From the NCBI GenBank assembly GCA_036365145.1, contig JAEOAD010001365.1:2377001-2441000 (forward strand): a stretch of 64,000 nt of DNA. The letters run 5' to 3'. Source of the DNA: Orientallactaga sibirica. Lineage: Eukaryota; Chordata; Mammalia; Rodentia; Dipodidae. The notes under the pieces were generated by a model. It made no database searches, was not told the DNA's origin, and worked only from the letters and a program-made list of their open reading frames with translations. The translations under genes and the position numbers were made by a program. How positions within the stretch are numbered: position 1 is the first letter of the stretch; every line of letters starts with the position of its first letter. Shown here piece after piece: positions 1 through 12,944 of this stretch.

Positions 1-2600
1 TCTGCCTCCCGAGGGCTGGGAGTAAAGGCGTACACCACCACGTCTGGCTAAATATGTTTAAATATTTTTTATTTTTTGTTTATTTATTAGAGAGAGGTGT
101 GTCTAGCTTACATAAGACCTGGAGAGTTGAACACGAGTTCTTAGGCTTCGCAGGCAAGTGCCTTAACCACTAAGCCATCTCTCCCTGGTTTTATTTTTTA
201 TGGTATTGAGGACTGAATACAGGTTATCACATAGGCTAGGCACTCTCTCAGTCTCACAGGGTATTTCTGCCCAAACTCTTTAAATTATATACATTTATTT
301 ATTATTTATGAGAGAGGGAGAGAATAGGCATGTTGGGGTCTCTAGCCATTGCAAATGAACCCCAGATGCATGCACCACAATTTGCTTCTGGCTTATGTAG
401 GTTCTGGGGAATCAAACCTGGGTCCTTAGGCTTCACAATCAAGAGCCTTAACTGCTGAGCCATCTCCAGCCTTATATACATTTTTACTTTAAAAAACAAA
501 AAGGGCTGGGTGTGGTGGCGCACGCCTTTAATCCCAGCACTTGGGAGGCAGAAGTAGGAGGATCACCGAGAGTTCGAGGCCACCCTGAGACTACATAGTG
601 AATTCCAGGTCAGCCTGAACCAGGGTGAGACCCTACCTCGAAAAACCAAAAAAAAAAAAAAAAATAAATAAATAAATAAAAATAAATAAAAAACAAAAAG
701 GCACACCTTTATTCCCAGCACTCAGGAGGCAGAGGTAGAAGGATGTCTGTGAGTTTGAGGTTACCCTGAGACTACATAGTGAATTCTAGGTTATCCTGGG
801 CCAGAGGGTGACCAGACCCTACCTGGAAAAAACAAAACAAACAAACAAAAAATGTGTGTAAGTATGTCTGTATGTGCATGCTAGGATCTCTATGGCTATT
901 TGTGGGGCACTGGGGAATTGAACCCTGGCCAGCAGGTTTTGAAAAGAAGCACTTTTAACCACTGAGCAACATCCCAGCATCCAAATTATATATTTGTAAA
1001 TTAGCTAACAAAGAATTAGATTTCCATATGGCATATTTATTACTTTTTGGGAAAAAAAAAAAGTGTTTTTTTTTTTTTTTTTTTTTGATTTTTTGAGGTA
1101 GGGTCTCAGTCTAGCCCAGGCTGACCTGGAATTCACTCTGTAGTTTCAGGGTGGCCTTGAACTCACGATGACCCTCCTACCTCTGCCTCCCGAGTGATGG
1201 AGTTAAAGGCATGTGCCACCATACCCAGCTGAAAAAAATTTTATTGACAGCTTCATAGTTACAGACAATAAACCATGGCAGTCCCCTGCACACCTCCCCC
1301 CATTTTCCCTTAGCAACTCCACTGTTCATCATACCCTTTCCCCCTCTCAATCAGTCTCTCTTTTATTTTGATATCATCATATTTTCCTCCAATTATAATG
1401 GTCTTGTGTAGGTAGTATCAGGCACTGTGCGGTCATGCATATCCAGGCCACTTTGTGTCTGGTGGAGTGCATTGTAAGGAGTCCTACCCTGCTTTTGGCT
1501 CTTACATTCTTTCCGTCATATGGCTTACTCATAACATCTTTAGGTTTTTTTGTTTGTTTGTTTGTTTTTTAATTTTATTTATTTTGAGAGAGAGAGAGAA
1601 AGAGGCAGATAAAGAATGGGTGCGCCAGGGCCTCCAGCCACTCACTCCATATGCATACACCACCTTGTGCATTTGGCTTTATGTGGGTACTGGGTCCTTT
1701 GGCTTTGTAGGCAAATTCCTTAACTGCTAAGCCATCTCTCTAGCTCCACATTTTTAGTTTTGATTAATCCTTCTCCCACCTCCTGCTCGCCTTTGACCCC
1801 ACTTACTCCTTTCTACATTTTTACCCCCTGCTCTGTTTTCATCTCTACCTTTTCCTCCTTCTCCCTCTTTCCTTTACAATAAAGTCTTGAAGTCACAGAA
1901 ATAAGCTTATGTAATGTTAAGTTTACTTAGTTTTAAAAATTATTCTATTTATTGAGGGAAATACAGAGCCAAAGAAAGACACCCATATGACTAGAGATTC
2001 CATGTAGGTACCTTGGAAAACCATGGAAAAAAGAGAGAAAAGAAAGTTAAAAGAGCTGCTGCCATATAGGGAGCTGGAGGGGCTAAGGAGCCCATTGGAG
2101 AATGAGGCCTAGGGTCTTTCTCCTTGGCTCAGCCCAGGCCCAGCAGAGGGAAAATCTCATACCCAGCTGGACATTCCCAAGTGGTCAGAGCCTTAGTTTT
2201 TAAATTTAATTAAATTAATTAATTTATTTGAGAGAGAAAGAGGGAGAGAGAGTGGGTGTGCCAGGGACTCCAGCTGCTGCAGATGAACTCCAGACACATG
2301 TGCCACCTTGTGCATCTGACTTACGTGGGTCCTGGGGAATTGAACCTAGGTCCTTTGGCTTTGTAGGCAAGTGCCTTACCTGATAAGCCATTTTCCAGCC
2401 CTTACTTAAGTGTTTTGATGCTGATGATCAAGACTTGGACCTCACCAGTTTTAGGCAAGCACCTACCACTGCTGTATTCCCAAAAATCAATTTTGTGTAG
2501 CTCAGGTTGGGCTTAAGCCCATGATGATCTGTCTACCTGTTTCCAGAGTGCTGAAAGTTACAAGTGTATGCCACCATGCCTGGCCTCAAAGATCAGTTTT
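1..2600. repeat. SINE cluster left of the ZNF260-like gene
   Basis: B1 copies: 1-50(-), 504-660(+), 699-840(+), 1085-1231(-), 2488-2585(- old). DIP copies: 74-186(-), 290-471(-), 1568-1745(-), 2205-2400(-). Old tRNA-SINE-like remains: 189-270 and 855-980. 1746-2190 shows nothing recognisable apart from simple pyrimidine tracts. The SINE-free 2600-3062 contains a possible splice acceptor, gtgatctgttgtag, ending near 2661. Confidence 0.75.
1232..1545 (-). mobile_element. L1-type 3' end, minus orientation
   Basis: This stretch (attttattgacagcttcata ... gtaaggagtcctaccctgct) is the same element end as at 62828-63120. It is less than 350 bp long and more diverged. It adjoins a B1 at 1085-1231 and a DIP at 1568-1745. 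Confidence 0.6.
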
Positions 2601-3062
2601 GTTACTCATAATGGGGAATTTTACAATTGACTATCCTTTGTGTTGTTTGTGATCTGTTGTAGAAGAAGCTTGAGAAAATGAGTACATTGAGTGATATCAA
2701 GATCTGGGAGGTTACCATCCAAGGAAAAGAGCATTGAATGTAAGAAAATTGGAATAATCTTTTCTCTGCGCAAACCTTATTTCTTTTCCTCTCCCTTCCT
2801 CTCTGTCCTTTTCCTTCCTTTTTAAAATTTTATATACTTTTTCTCCCCACCCCCCCCAGCCACATTCCTCAGAACAGACTTCATTTCTTGAAAGGCAAAA
2901 ACCTTTTTGAAGCTTTGAGCTTGAAATACAATTTGCACATAAGCAGGAAAGAAGTTGTTCGAGAAAAAATCATCAGTTTTATTAGTTTGAAAACCCTCTG
3001 CCATAGCTTTCTCCTGAAATAGAAACAGGGTGAGAATACCTTCCTTTAAAAAAGTGTATACT

Positions 3063-3466
3063 TCATCTGATAGCAGAGTACTTCCATTGGAGAAAAAAAC
3101 CTATGAACCTACCAAGTGTGGGGAAACATTTCCTCACATGTCTCCTCTCACTAAACATACAAGTCATGCTGAGAATGAGAAGCCCTGTGCTCCTGAGGAA
3201 TGTTGAAAAGCCTGTAGCTAGATAACAGATCTCTGAGCAGCTGAAAGCTTACTCTGGAAAGGAGCCAGTGTATGTGGCAAAGAATATTGAATATTAGAAA
3301 ACCTATGGCAAAAGTTTGCACTGATATAGTTACATAATTGCTCAAACTCTGCATTTGAGTGAGAGGTCAGACACAGAAGCCTTAGAACTTAAGAATGTGG
3401 AAATATCCTCAGCCCAGAGGAAATCCTTATTTCTCAAACATTTCATATTGGAGACCAAACTTGTGA
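3063..3466 (+). pseudogene. ZNF260: Degenerate 5' zinc-finger region of the ZNF260-like gene
   Basis: Read in the third forward frame from 3063, this stretch still shows finger remains: TYEPTKCGETFPHMSPL followed by a TKH histidine, then a linker-like ENEKP. Stops follow at 3204, 3219 and 3234, and later remnants (ECGNILSPEEILISQ near 3394-3440) stay in that frame. Between about 3466 and 3480 the homology jumps to the second frame, where the intact fingers begin. As I remember human ZNF260, this segment corresponds to roughly residues 20-136, the first fingers of a protein of about 412 residues. I see several independent disablements, so this part is not translated as fingers. It could now serve as 5' UTR of a shortened gene, or the whole copy could be a decaying duplicate. 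Confidence 0.75.
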
Positions 3467-4366
3467 ATGTGGAAAACTTCAATTCAGATGTCACACCTCA
3501 GTCAGCAGAGAATTTACAGTGGGGGAAACCCCTTTGCCTGTAAAGTATGTGGTAAAATCTTCAGCCACAAATCAAATCTCACAGAACATGAGCATTTTCA
3601 TAATAGAGAGAAACCCTTTGAATGTAATGAATGTGGAAAAGCCTTTAGCCAAAAGCAGTATGTGATTAAACATCAGAACACTCATACTGGAGAGAAGCTT
3701 TTTGAATGCAGTGATTGTGGAAAGTGCTTTAGCCAGAAGGAAAACCTGCTTACCCATCAGAAAATCCACACTGGAGAGAAACCTTTTGAATGCAAAGATT
3801 GTGGTAAAGCTTTCATTCAGAAGTCCAACCTCATTAGGCATCAGAGAACTCACACAGGCGAGAAACCTTTCATATGTAAGGAGTGTGGAAAGACCTTCAG
3901 TGGCAAATCAAACCTTACTGAGCATGAGAAAATTCATATTGGAGAGAAACCCTTTAAGTGTAATGAATGTGGAACAGCATTTGGCCAGAAGAAGTACCTC
4001 ATAAAGCATCAAAACATTCATACTGGTGAGAAACCCTATGAATGTAATGAATGTGGAAAAGCCTTCTCTCAGCGAACATCACTTATTGTGCATGTGAGAA
4101 TTCATTCAGGTGATAAACCTTACGAATGCAATGTATGCGGCAAAGCCTTCTCTCAGAGTTCATCTCTCACAGTGCATGTGAGGAGCCATACAGGGGAGAA
4201 GCCCTATGGTTGTAATGAGTGTGGGAAAGCCTTTTCTCAGTTCTCAACCCTTGCTCTGCATTTGAGAATACATACAGGTAAGAAACCTTACCAGTGCAGT
4301 GAGTGTGGGAAGGCTTTCAGCCAGAAGTCACACCATATTAGACACCAGAAAATCCATACTCATTAA
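3467..4366 (+). CDS. ZNF260: ZNF260-like C2H2 zinc-finger protein, N-terminally shortened (299 aa)
   Basis: The 299-codon frame from an ATG at 3467 to TAA at 4364-4366 encodes ten consecutive C2H2 fingers of the 28-residue type, CxxC-x12-HxxxH, joined by TGEKP-like linkers. The first starts at [10 protein letters not shown] and the last ends in [14 protein letters not shown] at the C terminus. The finger order and this C-terminal tail match human ZNF260 (mouse Zfp260/PEX1, reported as a GATA4 cofactor in heart) as I remember it. Human ZNF260 has no KRAB box and is nuclear. The fingers are fully preserved, with no missing Cys or His, so this part looks under constraint or only recently released from it. 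The ATG is simply the first one downstream of the frameshift and lies within what would be an ancestral finger. The alternative is a pseudogenised duplicate of ZNF260. Family assignment is confident; functional status is not. Confidence 0.75.
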   Translation: MWKTSIQMSHLSQQRIYSGGNPFACKVCGKIFSHKSNLTEHEHFHNREKPFECNECGKAFSQKQYVIKHQNTHTGEKLFECSDCGKCFSQKENLLTHQKIHTGEKPFECKDCGKAFIQKSNLIRHQRTHTGEKPFICKECGKTFSGKSNLTEHEKIHIGEKPFKCNECGTAFGQKKYLIKHQNIHTGEKPYECNECGKAFSQRTSLIVHVRIHSGDKPYECNVCGKAFSQSSSLTVHVRSHTGEKPYGCNECGKAFSQFSTLALHLRIHTGKKPYQCSECGKAFSQKSHHIRHQKIHTH

Positions 4367-5790
4367 AAACCCTATAAATGTTTACTATGGGAAAGTCTTC
4401 ATTAATAATTTACACCTCACAGTGGATCATTCATTCATTTCTGAGGCAAAATACCACAAATTAGGTGAACTTTAACAAATGCTACAAATCATGGATAGGA
4501 GAGAATTTATAGTGAAGATAAAGATATTTGTGTGATTCCAAGGATGTGACCAATGAGAAAAACCCACAGGAAACAGAAAGACCCATAGTGAAAATTCCAA
4601 GACATACTTCCTCTCAAATCAAGAACAGACAATAACTGTTAACTGCTTTCAGCATAGATCTGGAGAGCTTCACCCCTATAGGAAGTAAGTTGTTTTAAGA
4701 CAAGAAAATAAAATATATGGTCATCGACAAATAATATCAAACTTGTATTGATTCAAGAGAACTGAGATTCCAGAATGTGACCTATGCATTTCCTACAACT
4801 TAGAAAATATGAGCAAAGGCATCAGAGGAGAAAATACCAGGACTATGTTTGGAGATAAACTTGTTCTGAGGAGGAAAGTGTACACCTTGAATTAAAAAGT
4901 ATACTCTGGAGATTGAAAGCAGAATATGAAAATGGTATATTATGACCTTGGGAGTAAGGAAACGTTCCTTGAAACATTTAAAAGTACTTAGCAGTTCTTA
5001 TGAGTATGTGTGCTCAGGAAATAGATACCAGGAAATTTACAGTGGCTTGATCTAGAGTAGCCAAATATTGAGAACTGAAATTTCCTGGCAGGAACAGAAT
5101 GGAAAATTTGTAAGGTGGAATTCTATGCATACATCTATAAAATGCAACCAGTGAGATCCACATGTAGAAATGAAAGCTAGTAGAAATGATGGGGAAGGAG
5201 ACTCAAGTTGCAGATATAGTACAGTGACTTTCTGTAAAATTTAATTTTCCTTCATATAACTCTGTACTTTATATTGGTAATGGATACACATATGTATGTA
5301 AATGTTTTTGAGATGGATCAGAAGGATACAGACCAAACTCCCTTTAGTGGTGGCCTGTGAAGAGTGGAGAAGGGAATGGAATAAAAGAGGGATGTGGGTG
5401 GGAAGGGGCCTTCAGCTTTTTCATAAACCTCCATTTCTCGTAAAGACTGCAAGTAAATATATAAAGATACTAGCTAATTCTCAGTTGTGGTATATGGATA
5501 TCTTGTCTTATTTTTTGTACTTTTCTGTATTTTCGAGTTTACCAAAATTAATAATATTGGGAGTAATGTTGGGAACTCTGGACCTGTAGAAATGTTATAA
5601 TGGTTTAGTTCTCAAATACTGAACTTTTATAGAAAATATTTCTAAAACTTTATCAACAATGAGTGGATAGACTTGGCACTCGATGTAATATGAAATTATC
5701 TATTTTATTAAAATTAAAAATGACTGAATACTCCAGATTTTTCAACTTTATCTTAAGATATTATGGTGTGTACTATATTGTTTCTGGGTT
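4367..5790 (+). other. Probable 3' UTR and flank of the ZNF260-like gene
   Basis: This stretch is AT-rich and free of young SINEs. Finger-like fragments continue weakly just after the stop. A canonical AATAAA lies at 4707-4712, about 340 bases after the stop, and is a plausible polyadenylation signal. A 95-codon open frame at 5302-5589 has no recognisable domain and is probably chance. Confidence 0.45.
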
Positions 5791-5794
5791 TTTT

Positions 5795-7120
5795 TGTTTG
5801 TTTGTTTTGGTTTTCTGAGGTAGGGTTTCACTCTAGTCCAGGCTGACCTGGAATTCACTATGTAGTCTCAGGTTGGCCTTGAACTCAAGGTGATCCTCCT
5901 TCTGCCTCCTGAGTGCTGGGATTAAAGACGTGTGCCACCACACCCAGCTGTTTCTGTTTTTATAATTCTAAAAATTTCCAAGATATTTGAGCTTATATAT
6001 TTAAGAAGTTTTCACAAATAAGGATCTTTGCAGAGGCATAATTTCATAGTGCTATTTTTTTGTCTGCTTTTTTGAGGTAGCTTCTCACTTTACCCCAGAC
6101 TGACCTGGATTCCCTGTGTAGTTTCAGACTGGCCTTGAACTCACAGCCATCCTTCTACATTGGCTCCCCCAACCCCCTGGGCTGGGATTAAAGATGTGTG
6201 CCACCACGCCTGGCACTCCTATTTCTTTTTTTTTTTTTTAATATTTTATTTTTATTTATTTATTCATTTGAGAGAGAAAGAGATACAGAAATAGGCAGGT
6301 AGAGAGAGAGAGAGAGAGAGAATGGGTGTGCCAGGGCCTCTAGCCACTGCAAACGAACTCCAGATGCATGCGCCCCCTTATGCATCTGGCTTATGTGGGT
6401 CCTGGAGAATCAAGCCTCGAACCAGGATCCTTAGGCTTCACAGGCAAGCGTTTAACCACTAAGCCATCTCTCCAGCCCCCCACTCCTATTTCTTTCATAG
6501 ACCTAGCTTCTTTTTTTTCTTTTCCTGAGGTGAGGATAGAGTAGGTGGCTCAGGCCTGTTATTTAAGTCTTCCTGATGATCATTTAAAATTTCATGCATT
6601 ACAGTAAAAATTGATACTGAATATTATTAAGGCTTTTTGAAACACTGAATGTTAATGTATACCATCTGAGGTTGATTTCAAAATCTGTACAACTCTCCCA
6701 TGTTTTCTTAGCCTGTTTGTAGGAATGTTCATGAACTCTATCTACATGAACCATTGCCCTTCCAAATCTGAAGGATCTTGCTCTAGCTTAGGCTTACCTG
6801 GAACGTTCTCTGGAACCCCAGGATGGTCTTGATGATCCTCCCACCTCAGTCTTTCAAGGGCTGGGAATAAAGGCATGTGCCATTGGCCCATTCCTCCAGC
6901 TACAGGCCCCTGAATGCTGGGATTACAAGCGTGGTTTTTGGGAACGTGTTTGAAAGAGGGTCTCACTGTTTACCCTTGGCTGGTCTGCTAGTTCCCTTAC
7001 CACAATAACCTGACTGTCTCAGCTTCCAAAATGCAGCATCATAGTGGTGGTTCCCCCCAGTTAGCTGCTGAGTCAGGTTATTAGAATGTTGGAAGGTTAT
7101 GATTATGGCTATGTGAGAAT
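5795..7120. repeat. SINE block
   Basis: B1(-) at 5805-5949, 6070-6214 and an old one at 6778-6880. DIP(-) at 6242-6478. 6480-6777 and 6960-7120 hold nothing I recognise. Confidence 0.75.
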
Positions 7121-7137
7121 AGAAAGGAGCCTCTCGC

Positions 7138-7527
7138 GCTCAAGGCGATCACAACACCAGAAAAAGGCTGAAGGAGATAAATACAGAGAACATCCAACTC
7201 CAGTCATTAGCCAGATATCCAGAGACACAGAGGCTCCCAAAACCTCATCAAGGAAGCAGAACTAAAATGACCCCAATGTGGCTCAGGGAAACTCGCGGAA
7301 GAGGGGGCGGAAAGATTGTTAGAGTCACAAGTTGGGGCATTATGCACAGAGACTGGGGCCTATCCACCAGAACTCTTGAGCAAACTCACAATGCATGATA
7401 AACATTCCCCATTGATGAGGGCCCCTTTGAAAGTGGGAGGAAGGGGAGGAGGACAATGGAACCAATACTATGAATGTAAAATCAGAATAATATAAATAAA
7501 AAATATATATTGATAAAAAAAAAAAAA
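7138..7527 (+). mobile_element. 5'-truncated L1 3' end with 17-bp target-site duplication
   Basis: The element runs from gctcaaggcgatcacaac to an A-rich end (tattgataaaaaaaaaaaaa) and is bounded by perfect copies of agaaaggagcctctcgc at 7121-7137 and 7528-7544. This is textbook L1-type retroposition. The 3' UTR text differs from the L1 3' ends at 1.2, 45.7, 49.9 and 62.8 kb, so it is a different subfamily. Confidence 0.85.
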
Positions 7528-8182
7528 AGAAAGGAGCCTCTCGCCAGCTCAGTATAAGGAGTCCCAGCACAATTAACTTTTCCTTAAGTCCTCTTTTCCT
7601 TCCTAACTGTAAATCTAGTTTCCTAGAATTCTCTCCAGAAACCCCTTGCATAATGGCTCCTGGTTTTATCAGGTTATCATCCCATCTGTTGCATCTCTCA
7701 AGCCAGCCTGTAATGTTAAGTGTTTGATGAAGGGAGTAGAAGTAAAGGACTGGAGGGTCCTCTAGAAACTGAAATTCCAAAAACCTTTCAAGATTTTGTA
7801 TTCCTTTCCCACTGACACTTCACTGTGACTGTTAAACACAATCTACATTAAAGTTTTTCATTGATTATTTTTTTGGAGAGAGGTTGAGGTAAGCTCTCTC
7901 TAGCCCAGGCTGACCTGGAATTCACTATGTAGTCTCAGGATGGTCTTGAACTCACAATGATCCCAAGTGCTGGGATTAAAAGCACACACACCATGTCTAG
8001 CTCAAGTTTCTTTTAATCTGGGTGTGGTGGCTCATGCCTTTAATTCCAGCACTCAGGAGGTTGCGGCAGGAAGATTGCCATGAGTTCAGGGCCAGTCTGG
8101 GCTGCAGAGTGAGTTCTTTGTCAGCCTGAGCTAGTGAGACTGCCTCAAAAAGTCTTTCAAAAGCAAAAAAAAAAAAAAAAAC

Positions 8183-8400
8183 TGCGACTCTCAGAGAGGC
8201 CCACTGCCCATGCCTTGTGGTGTGTCTTGCGTTATTTGAATGCCTCTCTTAACCCTTGTGCCTATAAATCTATATTAAAATATCTTTAATAAACTCCAAT
8301 TCTGCTTCATACTGGCTACTCCTGAAATTCTCTTCTATGTGGAAGCCAAAAATACTTGGTTGGCCTGAGTGGAGATGCCAAAAATATCAGGGGAACTTCT
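8183..8400 (+). mobile_element. Possible LTR fragment
   Basis: A TATA-like cctataaatc near 8262 and ctttaataaactccaattct (AATAAA at 8288-8293), followed by tctgcttcatactgg, resemble the U3-R-U5 order of a retroviral LTR. I found no duplications or ends and cannot name a family. 8400-8960 holds nothing I recognise. Confidence 0.35.
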
Positions 8401-10184
8401 CAGCCTGCTGAGGGTGGCAGTGTGGACCTGTGTCTCTCCCTCCTCACTGCTGACAAGTGGACTTGGGAGTTTTTAGTGACTTGTTTAGTTTGGACTCAAC
8501 TACAGTTAGGGAGAACCTAGTAGTCTGGCTGTGACCAGTGTATAATTGAAGTGAGCAGAAGTATGTGAGGTTGTGTGGCTTTGGTTGCCTGCCTATTATG
8601 TGCCTTTGTGGCAGATGTTTGTGACTGTATGTTCTTAGAATGATACCTGATTGTGACTGAGTGGCATTGTGCAAGGGAAAATGGAGAACTGGTAACTATT
8701 GATGTGCTGGGTGTGATTTTGTGTATGCATATAGCACCCTGTGTGCATCAACTGGTTTACCTGGCCACACTTGACAGTGTATGATGTGACTGTTCAGATC
8801 TGTGAAGTCATAGTAGATTCTCATCCTTTCCTGTGACTATACTGAGCTGGGCTTTCTCATTTTCCCTGATCTTACCTGCATGGGTGTATATGTGTGACTC
8901 GCAGGACTGAAAGGGAGTTATGGGCACTCTTACCTTTTTCAGTTGTGATTCCTGGAAAAGTTGAGGGTCTTACTCCATTAGTATTTATTTATTTATTTGT
9001 TTATTTATTTATTTTAATGCAAGGGAGAGGGAGAGAATTGGCTCACCAGGCCCTCAAGTCACTGCAATCAAACTCCAGATGTGTGTGCCACCTTGTGTGC
9101 ATGTGCAACCTTGCACACTTGCATCACTGTGTCTGGTTTATGTGGGGCCTGGAGAGTTGAACACAAGTCCTTGGGCTTCACGGGCAAGCACCTTTGAGGT
9201 AGAGTCTCACTCTAGCTCAGGCTGACCTGGAATTCACTCTGTAGTCTCAGGGTGGCCTCAGACTCATGGTGATCCTCCTACCTCTGCCTCTGACGTGCTG
9301 AGATTAAAGGTGAGAACCACCATGCTCGGCTCCAAGTATGCTTTTTTAAAAAAAAGTTTTATTTATTCATTCATTCATTTATTTGCAAGCAGAGAGAGAA
9401 GAGAGGCAGACAGAGAATGGGCACGCCAGGGCCTCTAGCCACTGCAAATGAACTCCAGATGCATGTGGCCCTTGTGCATCTGGCTTATGTGGGTCCTGGA
9501 GAATTGAACTGGGATCCTTTGCCTTCGCAGGCAAATGCCTTAACCGCTAAGCCATTTCTCTAGCCCCATATGCTTGTTTTTATTTTGAGATAGGGTCTTG
9601 CTGTAGCCAGGCTGACTTGGGATTCACTAAGTAGTCTCAGGCTGGCCTCAAACTCACAGCAAGCCTCCTATACCTCCCAAGTGCTGGGATTAAAAGCATT
9701 CTCCACTACGCCCAGCTGCAAGTAAGCTTTTGATTAATGTAAGTCCTGGTAGGTGATATCTTTCATTTTGCTAGAATTTTTGTTTGATTTTGGAGAAAGG
9801 GCCTTACTCTTGCCCAAACTTGCCTGGGTATTCACTATGTGGACTAGGGATACCTTGAACACACAGCTAGGCAATTTTCCAGCCTTAGCCTTCAGACTTT
9901 CCATTTCTGTAGTAGATGTAATCATGGTGTCATAATACAAAATATTTCAGGGCAAAACAAAAAACCCTTGCACAAGATCTGGGTATGAATGAGTTGATGT
10001 GCTTGACATCTGTCTGTGGAAGCAGCTGTGCTCCTGGGGGTAGTGCTACTTAGTTTGAAGGTTTTACCACACACAGTTCTCCCAGCAGCAGTTCTTTGAG
10101 TGCAGCATGTCTCCCATAAGCTGGACTGGAGAATATACTGGAATATACTGAATCTGAGAGCAGAGGGGTAAAACACAGGCCTGG

Positions 10185-10215
<31 letters not shown>

Positions 10216-11439
10216 CAGGGTAGGGTCTCACTAGCTCAGGCTGACCTGGCATTCACTATGTAGTCTCAGGGTGGACTGAAACTCACAGTGATCCTCCTAC
10301 CTCTCTGCCTCCTGAGTGCTGAGATTAAAGGCATGTGCTACCACACATGGCTTTTGACTTAAATTTTATTTTTTTATTTTTATTTTTTAAATTTTTTTGG
10401 TTTTTCGAGGTAGGGTCTCACTCTGGTCCAGGGTGACCTGGAATTAACTATGTAGTCTCAGGGTGGCCTCGAACTCATGGCGATCCTCCTACCTCTGCCT
10501 CCCGAGTGCTGGGATTAAAGGCGTGCGCCACCACGCCCAGCTAAATTTTTTTTTTTTAAATTTGAGAGAGAAGTACACAGAATAGGGGCACCAGGGCTTC
10601 TGTCCATTGCAAATGAACTCCAGTTGGATGTACCACCTTGTGCATCTGTCCTATGTGGGCACTGGGGAATTGAACCTGGATTCTTTGGCTTCACAGGCAA
10701 ATGCCTTAACCACTAAACCATCTCTAGCCTTATAAAATCTTTGATCTTCAAAAGATATAAGCTATGATTAAAAGTACCACTAAAATGATAGAATCTATAG
10801 TATTTTCCAACATGAATTTTTTTGGTTTAGTGTACGGTTTCCGTTACAGCTAATATAATACACGTGTCAAAATTAGTGTGGTTTCTTGATTTCTTCCCTC
10901 TCTCCCTAGGACAGGTCTAGACTGATACTTGCCATATAACCTGGCTTCAGTCTCCCAGTTGTTGGCACCACAAGCAATGTACTGCCATGTCCAGCTTGTG
11001 AGGTTTCTTTTCAGTGGGAATTGCACAGTTTGAATAACAGCTTAAGAGATGTTCTTTTTTAATATTAAATTTTTTTTTCTATTTTTACTTGAGAGAGAAA
11101 TAGGCAGAGAGAGAATGGGTGAGCCAGGGCCTACAGCCACTGCAAACGAACTTCTTATGCCCACACCACCTTGTGCATCTAGCTTACATAGGTAGTGGGG
11201 AATGGAGCCTCAAACCAGGGTCCTTAGGCTTCACAGGCAAGTGCCTGACCGCTAAGCCATCTCTCCAGCTCAAGAGATGTTTTCTTTAAACATTGATACA
11301 TTTACAATTATTTTCCTCCAGGATGAACTATTTTGAGAAAGGGGTGAGATACATGGCAGTGTGTACTGACAAACTTGGACAAAAAAAAAAATCCAGTGTT
11401 TGGTATAAAATAATGGAAATATATACATACCAAAATATA

Positions 11440-11650
11440 TAATCAGAATATTTATAGCAGTGTTCTTATAGCTCAAAAATTACAACTATCCATCAATAGG
11501 ATAAATAGCAATATATTCTTAAAATGGAATAGTATACAAAATTAAAATGAATACACTATTGCCTTGTGCAATAATGTACAAATTGTTAAAATGTTCATTA
11601 AAAGAACATAAAAAAGTCTTATGACAAAATACATCTAAAGTTTAAAAATA
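11440..11650 (+). mobile_element. Old L1 remnant
   Basis: ccatcaataggataaatagc, aatggaatagtatac and attaaaatgaatacac follow the well-known text near the end of ancient mammalian L1 ORF2. Heavily diverged and AT-rich. Confidence 0.55.
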
Positions 11651-12944
11651 CACTATTTTGGGGCTAGAATGAGACACTACCTTGAAAAACAAATGGAAAA
11701 CCACTATTTTATGATGTTATAAGCCAGGAAAGTACTAACATTTGGCGATGTTACAACTAATTTACTCAGAATGCGAAGTGAACTAGTTGATTTTTTTTTT
11801 TTTTTTTCCGAGGTAGGGTCTTACTCTAGCTCAGCTGACTTGGAATTCACTGTGTAGTCTTAGGGTGGCCTCAAACTCATGGTGATCCTCCTACCTCTGC
11901 CTCCCAAATGCTGGGATTAAAGGTGTGCTAACATGCCCAGCCTGATTTTTTTCTTTTATGGAAATGAATACTGACAATCATTGTGTAATTTGTTCCTGCA
12001 TCTATTATTGAACTTATTTTTCTTTGAGATAGGTCTGTGTCAGTAGGTTGCCTGGAACCTGATTGTAGATCTGATTGGCCTCAAATGTATGACTATACTC
12101 CTCTGTCTTTCAAGTACTGGGATTATCAGTGTCTGCCTTGGATGTATTTTTTAAATTATTTATTTTGAGAGAGAAAATGGGCACACCACAGTGGCTTTTA
12201 GCCACTGAATGAACTCCAGATGCATGCACCCCTTTGTGCACATGTGCAATGCTGCACACTTGTATCACTATGCGTCTGGCTTACATGGGATCTGGAGATT
12301 CAAACATGAGTTCTTAGGCTTTGAGGCAAGTGCCTTAACTGCTAAGCCATCTCTCCAGCCCACATGTATTTTTTATTTTTATTTTGTTTTTTAAGGTAGG
12401 GTCTCACTCTAGCTCAGTATGACCTGAAATTCACTTTGGAGTCTTAGGGTAGCCTTGAACTCAATGGCGATCCTCCTACCTCTGCCTCCCAAGTGGTGGG
12501 ATTAAAGGCGTGTGCCACCATGCCCGGCCCACGTGTATTTTTTTAAATAAAGTATTTGAATGAACAGTTATCATTGAAAACTAGCTTCATGGGGCTGAAC
12601 AAATGGCTCAGTGGTTAAAGGTGCTTGCTTACAAAACCTAATGGTCTGGCTTTTACCCCCAGCACCCAACATAAAGCCAGATGCACAAAGTGTCATATCT
12701 GTCTGGAGTTGGTTCTACTCTCTGTATCTGCCTCTCTCTCTCTCTCAAATAAATAAACTATTTAAAAAAGATACTAGCTTCATAGCTGGTATAGTTCAAC
12801 AACATTCATTTCATCTTAGTAAGTGCTAGCTAGCTGTGTGGTATGGACCTTTAGTAACTATTACATCTGTGATTATGCTTAGGCATACATTTATTTTTAA
12901 ACCTCAAGGCTTACAATGGGAGAGTCTTCACAAAGAAATCACTT

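Larger units (their letters stand above)
7868..12944. repeat. SINE block downstream of ZNF567
   Basis: B1: 7870-8003(-), 8017-8182(+), 9194-9332(-), 9578-9718(-), 10184-10351(-), 10390-10540(-), 11790-11942(-), 12389-12531(-), with old copies near 9785-9890 and 12010-12140. DIP: 8980-9193(-), 9358-9566(-), 10540-10730(-), 11060-11271(-), 12150-12361(-), 12592-12765(+). 9894-10183 and 10740-11050 show no clear feature. A possible ZNF567 polyadenylation signal (inverted AATAAA) is at 12890-12895. Confidence 0.75.

Noticed and set aside
5302..5589. 95-codon open frame downstream of the ZNF260-like gene
   Set aside because: No recognisable domain, AT-rich 3' UTR-like context and no supporting splice sites.
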